Shown in pieces: positions 1 through 6,963 of a stretch of DNA of 21,628 nucleotides; the first letter of the stretch is position 1; every line of letters starts with the position of its first letter. The translations under genes were made by a program, and so were the position numbers. This DNA is from JBOCEF01 sp047610385 (lineage in GTDB: Bacteria > Pseudomonadota > Alphaproteobacteria > Rhodobacterales > Rhodobacteraceae): contig JBLGAC010000062.1 in NCBI GenBank assembly GCA_047610385.1, positions 1 through 21,628 on the forward strand. The letters run 5' to 3'. The notes under the pieces were generated by a model, which saw only the letters and a list, made by a program, of their open reading frames with translations, was not told the origin of the DNA and ran no database searches.

Positions 1-1426
1 TCCCGGCCCCGCCATACATGGCGTCATCGTCGCTGCCGCCGCGCAGTTCATCATCGCCATTGCCACCATCGAGCCGGTCGCCCCCGCCGCCGCCAACCAC
101 CAGGTCGTCGCCGTCCTCGCCGTAGATTGTGTCCTGCCCGGCCTGGCCCCAAAGCTGATCGCGCCCGCCGCCACCGAGGATTTCATCATCCCCGGCGCCG
201 CCATAGACGAAATCAGCGCCATCTTCGGCCAGCTCGATCAAATCGAACCCGCCTGCGTCGATGCGCGCGGCCATCAGCAGCACGCTGTCGCCAAGCGGTG
301 CGGCGGTCAGCGCCCCTGCGCGCGCGCCTTCGCCCAGAAAGAACGATCCGGTTTCGATCAGCGCGCCGCCCGTGCTCAGCTCCAGCATCCGCACAGTGTC
401 GCCGCCATCTGAGACGAACAGGCGATCCGCCCCGCCGATGCGGGCATGGGTGATCTGTGTGACGTCGGCCATGTCCATGACGCGGGTCAGCGTGCCGTCA
501 GCGGCCAGACGATAGCCGACCATGATGCCGCGCGCGGTGGCGGCGAACACCAGCGCCTGTCCGATTTGTGGGATCACGGCCATCGACGTGGCGCCCCACA
601 GATCGAACGCGGTTTCTTCATCGGCGGGGGAACGGCGGTCAGTCTCAGCCAGGCCCGCGGCGCCGTCCTGCCACACCGTCAGCCCGCCATCGCCCGCCGA
701 AAGGGTCATGACATAGCGCGCGGGGCCGATCTCCAGCGTTTCGATCGCGGCGATTTCGGACAGGCGGCTGTCGATGTTGTCCTCAATACGCTGTTCCAGG
801 TTCAGGCTGCCGCCGCCCCATTCGAACCGGGTAAGGCCGCCTTGGGTCCCGCCACCGACCAGGATTTGCAGCGCGCCATCATCGGTCCAGGACGCGAAAG
901 CGCCGGGATGGTCCAGCCCGTCCTGACCAGCGGTCCAGACGGTGTCCATCAGCACCGGGGCACCATCGGCGCCGATGCGCGACAGCGACACGCCCCAGCC
1001 GCCGGTGACCAGCCACGACGCGCCATCATGGCGCAGCGCATGCACAGCGCGGGCGCCGGTCAGCACGGGTTCAAGGAAATATTGGGCGCTCTGGCTCCAG
1101 ACCGCCTGCAGCGCGCCTTGGTCATCGACCTGCCAACCTGCGACGCCGCCTGCGCCAAGGTTCTGGTCAGAGCCGAAGAACACCATGCGCCCGTCGATTT
1201 GCGTGGCCGCCGTCAGGCCCGGATCAGTCAGCGCGCCAAAGCCCGCATCGCGCGCCGCGTCCAGCAGCCGAAACCGCGGACCTGCGTCGCCATCGGACGT
1301 GTCGGCATAGATCAGATCGTCACCAGCCCCGCCGTTAAGACGTTGGCCGCCACGACCGCCTTCCAGCACATTGCGCACAGCATTGGTAGTAAGGGACATC
1401 ACAAACCCCGATCCCGAAAAACGCAT
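1..1426 (-). CDS. RTX-type calcium-binding protein with propeller-like domain, partial (3' end outside window)
   Basis: This frame stays open from about 1450 to the left edge, so the C-terminus is missing. Seen: about residues 28-40 carry one glycine/aspartate RTX nonapeptide (NGGAGDDLIY). About residues 45-400 follow, with repeated beta-rich blocks of 45-60 residues ending in patterns such as GGLTRFEW or GGLTVWQD, which resembles a beta-propeller. From about residue 408 a run of RTX nonapeptides begins (YGGAGDDEI, YGEDGDDLV, DGGNGDDEL) and continues to the edge. RTX repeats fold into calcium-binding beta-rolls, and such proteins usually leave the cell through a type I secretion system using a C-terminal signal that would lie outside this window. 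No N-terminal signal peptide is seen, which fits. The start at 1426 is chosen because GGGTGAG lies about 6 nt upstream; in-frame ATGs at 1450 and 1399 are alternatives. The specific role is unknown. Confidence 0.85.
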   Translation of the reverse strand, partial: MRFSGSGFVMSLTTNAVRNVLEGGRGGQRLNGGAGDDLIYADTSDGDAGPRFRLLDAARDAGFGALTDPGLTAATQIDGRMVFFGSDQNLGAGGVAGWQVDDQGALQAVWSQSAQYFLEPVLTGARAVHALRHDGASWLVTGGWGVSLSRIGADGAPVLMDTVWTAGQDGLDHPGAFASWTDDGALQILVGGGTQGGLTRFEWGGGSLNLEQRIEDNIDSRLSEIAAIETLEIGPARYVMTLSAGDGGLTVWQDGAAGLAETDRRSPADEETAFDLWGATSMAVIPQIGQALVFAATARGIMVGYRLAADGTLTRVMDMADVTQITHARIGGADRLFVSDGGDTVRMLELSTGGALIETGSFFLGEGARAGALTAAPLGDSVLLMAARIDAGGFDLIELAEDGADFVYGGAGDDEILGGGGRDQLWGQAGQDTIYGEDGDDLVVGGGGGDRLDGGNGDDELRGGSDDDAMYGGAG

Positions 1427-1534
1427 AAGCAACTCACCCACGAGCGACATTGCCCCCGCTCGCCTAACCAGAGGTAAAGCGGTGCGGGCGATCAAGATCA
1501 CCGGAGTGTTAATGCGTCGGGCAGGGGGAGCGGG

Positions 1535-1786
1535 TTAGCTCCGGTTGGGGCCGCGGCGGATCACGAACACGCGCAGATCGCCGGCGCCGCGTTCGATGCC
1601 GATCAGCGTATGGCCCTGTTCGGCGCAGAAATGCGGGACATCCACCGCCGCGGCAGGGTCGTCTGCGCTGACGCGGACCAGCGTTCCCTCAGCCATCGGC
1701 TTCATGCGTTTGCGCGCGCGCAGCACCGGCAGCGGGCACAGCAGGCCCGTGGCGTCGATTTCTTCGGGGGCGGGCTGATCGGTCAT
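1535..1786 (-). CDS. TusA/SirA-family sulfur carrier protein
   Basis: A protein of 83 residues. Residues 9-23 contain the family hallmark GLLCPLPVL, with Cys17 in a CPxP motif; this cysteine carries persulfide sulfur in TusA-type proteins. The rest (VRVSADDPAAAVDVPHFCAEQGH...) matches the short alpha/beta TusA fold of about 80 residues. The start at 1786 is set by AAGGA about 9 nt upstream; a longer frame up to 1864 exists but adds an unlike, basic N-terminus. The gene is divergent from a SoxX-like cytochrome and a CcdA gene, so a role in moving sulfur during sulfur-compound oxidation or cofactor thiolation is plausible. Assignment to TusA itself rather than a paralogue (YedF- or oxidation-linked type) cannot be settled here. 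A second cysteine (HFCAEQGH) is present. Confidence 0.85.
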   Translation of the reverse strand: MTDQPAPEEIDATGLLCPLPVLRARKRMKPMAEGTLVRVSADDPAAAVDVPHFCAEQGHTLIGIERGAGDLRVFVIRRGPNRS

Positions 1787-1908
1787 GACGTCGGATCCTT
1801 TTCGCGGCAGGCGCGCTGCCGTGTTTGGGCTAACGCGCCGCGCCTGCACGCGCAAGGGCGACACGCAAGGGCGCGCGCGGGCCGTTCCCCCGGGGCGGCG
1901 GCTCGGCT

Positions 1909-2622
1909 ATGGTCCGGCGCATGATCATCGCCGCAGACATTTGCCGCCGCTTCCACCGCCCCGCCGCCTTGCGTGCGGCGGCTTTGGTCTGCGTGCTGGC
2001 CGGTTCCGCGCTGGCGGATCGGGGGGGAATCGCGGCCTATACGTTGGTGAACGGCACCGCGATTGAGGCGCCGTTGGCCGGGCTGTCGGGCGATGCGGCG
2101 CGCGGTGCCATGCTTTTTGCCGATCCGCAGACAGGGGCCTGCGCGTCGTGCCACGCGATTGCGGGGCGCGCCGCCACCGGCGCGGCCCCCGCAGCGGTTG
2201 TTGCCGCGCTGGCTCCGCCCCCCGCGCAAGCCCCGGCGTTGGACGCGCCGCCCGCTGATGCCGCGCCGCAGGACGTTGGCGGCCTTGGGCCGCTTGCCGC
2301 GCCGCTGCCATTGCCGCGTGGTTTCACGCCGGAGGCGGACGGGGACGTCGCCGCCCTTGAAACTGGCGACGCCGCGGTCTTGCCGGAGGGCGTGACACTC
2401 GCCATGGGCCCCGGGCTGGACGGCGTTGGCGCGCGTCTGGGCACAGGGGCGGTGCGGTTGTGGGTGGTCGATCCGGGGCTGGCGGGCGGCACGGGCATGC
2501 CCGCCTATCACGCGGTGGATTTCGCCGCCGCTGGCCGCGCCCCTGATCTACGCCAGCCGTGGTTGACCGCGCAGCAGGTCGAAGATCTGGTCGCGTATCT
2601 GACTGAGGCTGAGGCGCACTGA
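1909..2622 (+). CDS. SoxX-like monohaem c-type cytochrome with long Ala/Pro insertion
   Basis: A protein of 237 residues. It has a signal peptide (hydrophobic stretch about 21-36, likely cut after ALA before DRGG), then GDAARGAMLFADPQTGACASCH with a haem-binding CxxCH at 78-82. GPGLDGVGARL follows at about 167-177, GMPAY with probable axial ligand Met197, and LTAQQVEDLVAYL near the C-terminus. This order matches SoxX, which with SoxA attaches thiosulfate to the SoxYZ carrier in the periplasm. Between the haem site and GPGLDGVG there are about 80 residues, largely Ala/Pro-rich, where ordinary SoxX has few. ATG 1909 has a G-rich stretch upstream; ATG 1921 is an equally possible start. CcdA follows 91 nt downstream, as in sox operons (SoxV), but no other sox gene is in this window. 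It could also be a SoxX-related cytochrome with another partner. Confidence 0.72.
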   Translation: MVRRMIIAADICRRFHRPAALRAAALVCVLAGSALADRGGIAAYTLVNGTAIEAPLAGLSGDAARGAMLFADPQTGACASCHAIAGRAATGAAPAAVVAALAPPPAQAPALDAPPADAAPQDVGGLGPLAAPLPLPRGFTPEADGDVAALETGDAAVLPEGVTLAMGPGLDGVGARLGTGAVRLWVVDPGLAGGTGMPAYHAVDFAAAGRAPDLRQPWLTAQQVEDLVAYLTEAEAH

Positions 2623-2713
2623 CCGAAACGTGTTCTCATGCGATCTCGCGTCCCGTCGACCCGGATGCGCCGATGGGATACGCCCAAGCACTGGCTTTAA
2701 ATCAGGAGCGCGC

Positions 2714-3448
2714 ATGGAACAGATCGGCATCCTCACGGCCTTCGCGGGCGGTCTGCTCAGCTTTCTGTCGCCGTGCGTGCTGCCGCTGGCACCGCCTTAT
2801 CTGGCGTATCTGGCAGGCACCACGCTGGATCAGGTGACCGACGATTCGGTCGATGACGCGGTGGCGCGGCGGGTGCAGATTTCATCGCTGTTTTTCGTCG
2901 CGGGGCTGGCAACGGTGTTCGTGACGTTGGGGGCCACGGCCTCCATGCTCGGCCAGATGCTGGCGCAGCACAAATACGTGCTGGGGCAGGTCGCGGGCGT
3001 GGTGATTGCGGTGATGGGGGTGCATTTCCTCGGGATCATCCGCATTCCGCTGCTGTACCGTGAGGCGCGGATGGACGGGCCCGCCAAGGCCGGAAGCTAT
3101 GGCGGCGCCTATCTGATGGGGCTGGCATTCGCCTTTGGCTGGACACCGTGCATCGGGCCGATCCTCGGCTCAATCCTGGTGCTTGCAGCGCAGGAGGAAA
3201 CCATTTCCGCAGGCGTCAAGATGCTGCTGGTTTATTCACTTGGCCTTGGCACGCCGTTCGTGGCTGCGGCGATGTTCATCAAGCCGTTCATGCGCTGGTC
3301 AAAGAAATTCCGCCGCCATATGGGCAAGGTCGAAAAGGCCATGGGCCTGCTGCTGATCGCGGTCGGGGTGATGATGTTCACTGGCGCGTTCTCAGACGTC
3401 AGCTATTGGTTGCTGGAGGCGTTTCCCGTGCTCGGCACCATCGGGTGA
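2714..3448 (+). CDS. CcdA/SoxV-type membrane thiol-disulfide transporter
   Basis: A protein of 244 residues with about six hydrophobic segments. Each half carries the family cysteine/proline motif: SPCVLPLAPPYLAYLAG with Cys21, and GWTPCIGPILGSIL with Cys146. These two cysteines form the redox pair that passes electrons from cytoplasmic thioredoxin across the membrane. The receivers are periplasmic thioredoxin-like proteins used in cytochrome c maturation (CcdA) or in keeping Sox proteins reduced (SoxV). ATG 2714 is supported by AGGAG 8-10 nt upstream; the open frame extends to 2630 but without homology-like sequence. It lies 91 nt after the SoxX-like cytochrome gene on the same strand, so a SoxV-like role is a fair inference. 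Its last 46 nt overlap the 3' end of the opposing ribbon-helix-helix gene. Confidence 0.88.
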   Translation: MEQIGILTAFAGGLLSFLSPCVLPLAPPYLAYLAGTTLDQVTDDSVDDAVARRVQISSLFFVAGLATVFVTLGATASMLGQMLAQHKYVLGQVAGVVIAVMGVHFLGIIRIPLLYREARMDGPAKAGSYGGAYLMGLAFAFGWTPCIGPILGSILVLAAQEETISAGVKMLLVYSLGLGTPFVAAAMFIKPFMRWSKKFRRHMGKVEKAMGLLLIAVGVMMFTGAFSDVSYWLLEAFPVLGTIG

Positions 3449-3684
3449 TCGGCCAACTGCGCGGTCAGATCGCCCAGCACGCTTAGGCGGATCGCGGTCG
3501 CCAGACCCACATCTGGCGGGCGTGCGGCATCGATTTCCACCGCCAGCGCGTTCAGCGCCATGCCGCGCCGGGCCGCCAATGCGCGAAAACCGTCCCAGAA
3601 CGCCGGTTCCAGCGACACCGACGTGCGGTGGCCTTGGATGGTCAAGGATCGCTTGGCCGGGGGGTGCCAATCAGGGGCGGTCAT
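3403..3684 (-). CDS. Ribbon-helix-helix domain protein
   Basis: A protein of 93 residues. Residues 11-70 (KRSLTIQGHRTSVSLEPAFWDGFR, then LAARRGMALNALAVEI and TAIRLSVL) fit the single ribbon-helix-helix domain common in alphaproteobacteria: a short beta strand carrying the basic and threonine residues, followed by two helices. Such proteins are usually dimeric DNA binders, but no target is visible here. The start at 3684 lies inside the end of the upstream DUF4169 gene (14-nt overlap), so the two are translationally coupled; GGGG lies just upstream. The C-terminal 20 or so residues (DHPMVPSTGNASSNQ) are encoded across the end of the convergent CcdA gene and look unconserved, so this end may have been extended by drift into ccdA. 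Confidence 0.8.
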   Translation of the reverse strand: MTAPDWHPPAKRSLTIQGHRTSVSLEPAFWDGFRALAARRGMALNALAVEIDAARPPDVGLATAIRLSVLGDLTAQLADHPMVPSTGNASSNQ

Positions 3685-3874
3685 CGTCGTCCTCGGGGCT
3701 GACATCGCGGATATGACCGTCCAGCCGCTTGGCCGCCAATTCCAGCTCTGCCGCCTCATTGGCCTTGTCGTCTTTGCGGCGCCCAAAGCGCACGGCGTTT
3801 TCAGTGCCCGCCTTGCCCGCCGCGTCTTTCGCGCGGGTCTTGCGGTAGTGACGAAGGTTCACGATTTCGGCCAT
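3671..3874 (-). CDS. DUF4169 family small protein
   Basis: A protein of 67 residues beginning MAEIVNLRHYRK and continuing through FGRRKDDKANEAAELELAAKRLDGH to an acidic tail (SPEDDDDRP). This start, the highly charged helical middle and the closing LDGH match DUF4169, a family of unknown function found in alphaproteobacteria, commonly next to fumC and a ribbon-helix-helix gene. GGAGA about 8 nt upstream fixes ATG 3874; the frame is open to 4165 but the extra part is a shadow of the opposite gene. It overlaps the following ribbon-helix-helix gene by 14 nt, which indicates one transcript. No catalytic motif is seen, and a role in nucleic-acid or ribosome binding would only be a guess from its charge. 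Confidence 0.8.
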   Translation of the reverse strand: MAEIVNLRHYRKTRAKDAAGKAGTENAVRFGRRKDDKANEAAELELAAKRLDGHIRDVSPEDDDDRP

Positions 3875-3992
3875 GGCGGGTCTCCCTTCCTGCACGCGCG
3901 GTGAATTTAGCGCGCCCAGCAACCTAAGGCGAGGGGGGGCTTGCACCGCGCGCCGCGCCGGGGCGAAATGGCCCGCAAAAAGGAGCCTGCGC

Positions 3993-4541
3993 ATGACCCG
4001 AGATGAGGACCGACACGACCCCGGCGGCAAAGTGCGCCTGAAGCTGGCTGAGGGCGTGTCAGGCAGTGCGATGTTTTCCCCCTGCGGGCGATACCGCCCC
4101 TTGCTGACCCGCGATCTGGCGGGCGGCGACGGTGCTATTCTGTGGATCGGCATGAACCCGTCCACCGCGGCGGCGGATGTGGATGACCCGACCGTGCGGC
4201 GCGAGACGGATTTTTCCCGCCGCTGGGGCTTTCAGCGCTTCGTGAAGGCCAATGTGATGGATTTTCGCGCCACCCAGCCCAAGGACCTGCTGGCTGAGGG
4301 GGTGATCCCGCGCAGCGATGACAACCTGCGGATCATCCGGGCTGAGGCTGCCAAAGCCGCGCGGATCATGCTGGCCTTTGGCGCGCTGCACCCGCGGCTG
4401 GCGCATTTTGGCACTGAGGTGGTCGCGGCCCTGCGCGGCGATGGGCATGATTTGCTGTGTCTGGGGCTGACCAAAGCCGGATCGCCGCGCCACCCGCTTT
4501 ACCTGCGCAAAGACAGCGCGCCGTTCGAGTATCCGGGCTAA
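3993..4541 (+). CDS. DUF1643 domain-containing protein
   Basis: A protein of 182 residues. The signature of DUF1643 is clear: AILWIGMNPSTAAADVDDPTVRR at about residues 48-70, followed by the RRWGF block, ANVMDFRATQPKDLL, and a C-terminal CLGLTKAGSPRHPLYL. The family has no established biochemical function; its fold is thought to be alpha/beta with the MNPSTA loop as the most conserved part. It is soluble, with no signal peptide or membrane segment. AAGGAG 7 nt before ATG 3993 decides the start. It is the only plus-strand gene between two minus-strand groups (DUF4169/RHH and fumC). A strong GC hairpin lies 10 nt after its stop. Confidence 0.85.
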   Translation: MTRDEDRHDPGGKVRLKLAEGVSGSAMFSPCGRYRPLLTRDLAGGDGAILWIGMNPSTAAADVDDPTVRRETDFSRRWGFQRFVKANVMDFRATQPKDLLAEGVIPRSDDNLRIIRAEAAKAARIMLAFGALHPRLAHFGTEVVAALRGDGHDLLCLGLTKAGSPRHPLYLRKDSAPFEYPG

Positions 4542-4550
4542 AACGGCAAA

Positions 4551-4572
4551 GGGCGCGCCGTGCGGCGCGCCC
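4551..4572. terminator. Bidirectional GC-rich hairpin between DUF1643 gene and fumC
   Basis: A perfect 9-bp stem, GGGCGCGCC / GGCGCGCCC (4551-4559 with 4564-4572), with a 4-nt loop, sits between two convergent stops (4541 plus, 4600 minus). Read on the minus strand it is followed by TTTGCCGTTTT, a weak T-tract, so it fits best as the fumC terminator. On the plus strand it is followed only by C residues. Confidence 0.7.
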
Positions 4573-4599
4573 CCCCCTTCAACCCGGCGATGGCTGCGA

Positions 4600-5991
4600 T
4601 CAGCGCGGGCCGATCATGTTTTCGGGCCGCACGACGCGGTCAAAGGTTTCTTCATCCACAAAGCCGAGGCGGATGGCCTCAGCCTTCAGGGTGGTGCCGT
4701 TTTTGTGGGCGGTTTTGGCGACCTTGGTGGCGTTGTCATAGCCGATCTCAGGCGCCAGCGCGGTTACCAGCATCAGCGATTCCCACATCAGCTTGGAAAT
4801 CCGGTCTTCGTCGGCCTCAATGCCCACCACGCAATTGTCGGTGAACGCTGAGGACGCATCGCCGAGCAGCTGCATCGACTGCAACAGATTGTAGATCATC
4901 ATCGGTTTGTAGACGTTCAGCTCAAAGTGACCTTGGCTGCCGGCGAACCCGATGGCCGCATCGTTGCCCATCACATGGATGCAGACCTGGGTCAGCGATT
5001 CGCACTGGGTCGGGTTCACCTTGCCCGGCATGATCGAGGATCCAGGCTCGTTCTCCGGCAGGATCAGCTCCCCAAGACCGCAGCGGGGGCCAGACCCCAG
5101 CAGGCGAATGTCGTTGGCGATCTTGAAGAGCGACGCGGCGACGGTTTTCAGCGCGCCCGACATCTCAACAACCGCGTCATGGGCCGCGAGCGCCTCGAAC
5201 TTGTTCGGCGCGGTGACGAAGGGCATGCCGGTGATCTTGGCCGCGTTCGCGGCAAAGGCCTCGGCAAAGCCGGGCTTGGCGTTCATGCCGGTGCCGACCG
5301 CGGTGCCGCCTTGCGCCAGCTCATAGATGTTCGGCAGCGCCCGTTCGATCCGGTCGATGCCTTTGGCGACCTGATGGACATAGCCGCCGAATTCCTGGCC
5401 CAGCGTCAGGGGCGTCGCATCCTGGGTGTGGGTGCGGCCGATCTTGATGATGTCCTTGAACTTCATCGCCTTCAGCGACAGCGCCGCGTGCAGCTTGCGC
5501 AGCCCCGGCAGCGTCACGTCGCGCGCGGTGGTCGCGGCGGCGATGTGCATTGCGGTGGGGAAAGTGTCGTTCGATGATTGTGAGCGGTTGCAATGGTCGT
5601 TCGGGTGCACCGGGGTCTTGGACCCGATCACGCCGCCCAGCATTTCAATCGCGCGGTTCGAGATGACCTCGTTCGCGTTCATGTTCGACTGGGTGCCGGA
5701 CCCGGTCTGCCAGACCACCAGCGGGAAATGATCGTCGAGCTTGCCCTCGACCACCTCCATCGCGGCGGCGACGATCGGATCGCCAACCGCAGGGTCCAGA
5801 TTGCCGAGCGCCATGTTGGTCTGCGCGGCAGCGGCCTTGATGACGCCGAGCGCGCGAACCACGGCCACGGGCTGCTTCTCCCACCCGATGGGGAAGTTGA
5901 TGAGCGAGCGCTGCGTCTGCGCGCCCCAGTATTTGTCCACGGGGACCTCAAGCGGGCCGAAGCTGTCGGTCTCGGTGCGGGTGGCGGTCAT
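4600..5991 (-). CDS. fumC: Fumarate hydratase, class II
   Basis: A protein of 463 residues, the usual FumC length. It catalyses reversible hydration of fumarate to (S)-malate in the TCA cycle, without an iron-sulfur cluster, as a cytoplasmic homotetramer. The motifs appear in order: GSGTQSNMNANEV (97-109), TPVHPNDHCNRSQSSNDTFPTAMH (126-149), GRTHTQDATPLTLGQE (185-200) with the catalytic-site His188, and the lyase signature GSSIMPGKVNP (317-327) with Ser318; both numbers coincide with E. coli FumC. GAGGAG about 8 nt upstream sets ATG 5991; the open frame continues to 6288 without conserved sequence. The sspB stop is 190 nt upstream on the same strand, and a possible promoter lies between, so fumC may have its own transcript. 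Confidence 0.97.
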   Translation of the reverse strand: MTATRTETDSFGPLEVPVDKYWGAQTQRSLINFPIGWEKQPVAVVRALGVIKAAAAQTNMALGNLDPAVGDPIVAAAMEVVEGKLDDHFPLVVWQTGSGTQSNMNANEVISNRAIEMLGGVIGSKTPVHPNDHCNRSQSSNDTFPTAMHIAAATTARDVTLPGLRKLHAALSLKAMKFKDIIKIGRTHTQDATPLTLGQEFGGYVHQVAKGIDRIERALPNIYELAQGGTAVGTGMNAKPGFAEAFAANAAKITGMPFVTAPNKFEALAAHDAVVEMSGALKTVAASLFKIANDIRLLGSGPRCGLGELILPENEPGSSIMPGKVNPTQCESLTQVCIHVMGNDAAIGFAGSQGHFELNVYKPMMIYNLLQSMQLLGDASSAFTDNCVVGIEADEDRISKLMWESLMLVTALAPEIGYDNATKVAKTAHKNGTTLKAEAIRLGFVDEETFDRVVRPENMIGPR

Positions 5992-6023
5992 GCGCGCATC
6001 TCCTCGGCTGAAGTGTCGCGCGC

Positions 6024-6053
6024 TGCATACAATGGTGTGCACCGCCCCGGCAA
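6024..6053 (-). promoter_or_regulatory. Possible sigma-70-type promoter for fumC
   Basis: On the minus strand TTGCCG (6053-6048) is followed after 18 nt by TATGCA (6029-6024), about 32 nt before the fumC start. The match to TTGACA/TATAAT is only partial and GC-rich DNA gives chance hits, so this is a suggestion from position and spacing. Confidence 0.3.
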
Positions 6054-6181
6054 TGGGGCGAGATGACCAAGGGCGCCGCGCGACAGCTGTTTGCGCGCGC
6101 GGCCGCCCATGCACCCGCGCGGCGAGTGCCGGGCGTTGGCGCGGGTGGGGCGGGGTGTCAGCGCGTGTGGGGCGGGGCCAG

Positions 6182-6640
6182 TCAGGTCTTGCGGAAGCGG
6201 TCGAGGCTGACCACGTCGCCACCACCATTGTGGGGCGGTTCGGGATCTGCGTCGTCTTCGCCCGAGAGGTCTTCGTCGTCCATGTCATGGGCGTCGAATT
6301 TCAGGCCAAATTCCGCGTGCGGATCGACAAACCGCGTCACCGCGTCGAACGGAATGGCCAAAGCGGCGGAGCGGCCGGAGAAGGACAGCCCCACCGAGAA
6401 CCGGTCCTGCAACACCACCAGATCCCAATATTCGTTCTGAAGAACGATTGTGATTTCCTCAGGGTATTGGGCGCGCAGCCATGCGGGCATATCGACGCCT
6501 GCATGACCCGTGTCGAAGGTGATGTAGAAATGATGGCCGCCGACCAGACCGTCCTCAGCCACTAGGCCAAGCGTCTGGGCCATCACGCCCCTGAGGGCGC
6601 GCTGCATCAAGCCGCCGTAATCGATGTGACCTTCGGCCAT
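6182..6640 (-). CDS. sspB: SspB family protein, ClpXP adaptor for ssrA-tagged proteins (alpha type)
   Basis: A protein of 152 residues. The N-terminal 110 residues (IDYGGLMQRALRGVM, GHHFYITFDT, GVDMPAWLRAQYPEEITIVLQNEYWDLVV, FSVGLSFSG..A.AIPFDAVTRFVDP) match SspB, an Sm-like fold that grips ssrA-tagged substrates and delivers them to ClpXP. An acidic, flexible linker follows (about 115-140), then a short conserved-looking tail VVSLDRFRKT, placed where SspB carries its ClpX-binding segment. AGGAGG 4-5 nt upstream fixes ATG 6640. It lies about 300 nt downstream of the tmRNA gene on the same strand, and fumC follows. The pairing makes biological sense because the adaptor reads the tag that the neighbouring RNA encodes. 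Confidence 0.9.
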   Translation of the reverse strand: MAEGHIDYGGLMQRALRGVMAQTLGLVAEDGLVGGHHFYITFDTGHAGVDMPAWLRAQYPEEITIVLQNEYWDLVVLQDRFSVGLSFSGRSAALAIPFDAVTRFVDPHAEFGLKFDAHDMDDEDLSGEDDADPEPPHNGGGDVVSLDRFRKT

Positions 6641-6937
6641 GAAGCCTCCTGAATACGCAGCGTCGAACATAGCCGATTCGGCGCGTTAGGAAAGCGGGTG
6701 CCTTGGCTGCAACCGGCTTTGACGGGCGGATTTGCGTCGAATGCGCAAAGAGTGTGGCCAACATGTGGACGGAAACACGGCAAAATCGGCGTCTCGGCAT
6801 GGTTTGCACGCCGGAACGTTGTTTGAGGCCGCGGCGCCGCGCCGCGTGTGGCGCGCGCTGGCGGACCCGTGGATGACCGCAGACTGACCTGGACATGACC
6901 CGGACATGAACGGCGCTGCGAGAAAGGGGGGAAAAGT
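6641..6937. other. Intergenic spacer between sspB and ssrA
   Basis: About 300 nt with no credible gene. Short frames exist on the minus strand (starting near 6896 and 6907) but they are Arg/His-rich and have no ribosome-binding site or recognisable motif. The sspB promoter should lie here. TATGTT (minus strand, about 35 nt before the sspB start) is a possible -10 element, but no convincing -35 was found. Confidence 0.6.
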
Positions 6938-6963
6938 GCAGGCTTCTGTTGCCAGGCGCCTGC
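6930..6963 (-). terminator. 3'-terminal hairpin of ssrA, possible terminator
   Basis: On the minus strand GCAGGC (6963-6958) pairs with GCCTGC (6943-6938), followed by ACTTTTCC. It may be the last helix of the coding piece, the transcription terminator, or both. The T-run is short. Confidence 0.45.

Noticed and set aside
446..1477. Plus-strand open frame of 343 codons
   Set aside because: It lies opposite the RTX gene, whose minus-strand translation shows clear RTX nonapeptides. The plus-strand product is Arg/Gln/His-rich without recognisable motifs.
1783..2511. Minus-strand open frame of 242 codons
   Set aside because: It is antisense to the SoxX-like cytochrome, which has a signal peptide and haem motif; the antisense product is low-complexity Arg/Gly-rich.
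6686..6907. Small minus-strand frames upstream of sspB
   Set aside because: There is no ribosome-binding site and no conserved-looking sequence, and the composition is like shadow frames.
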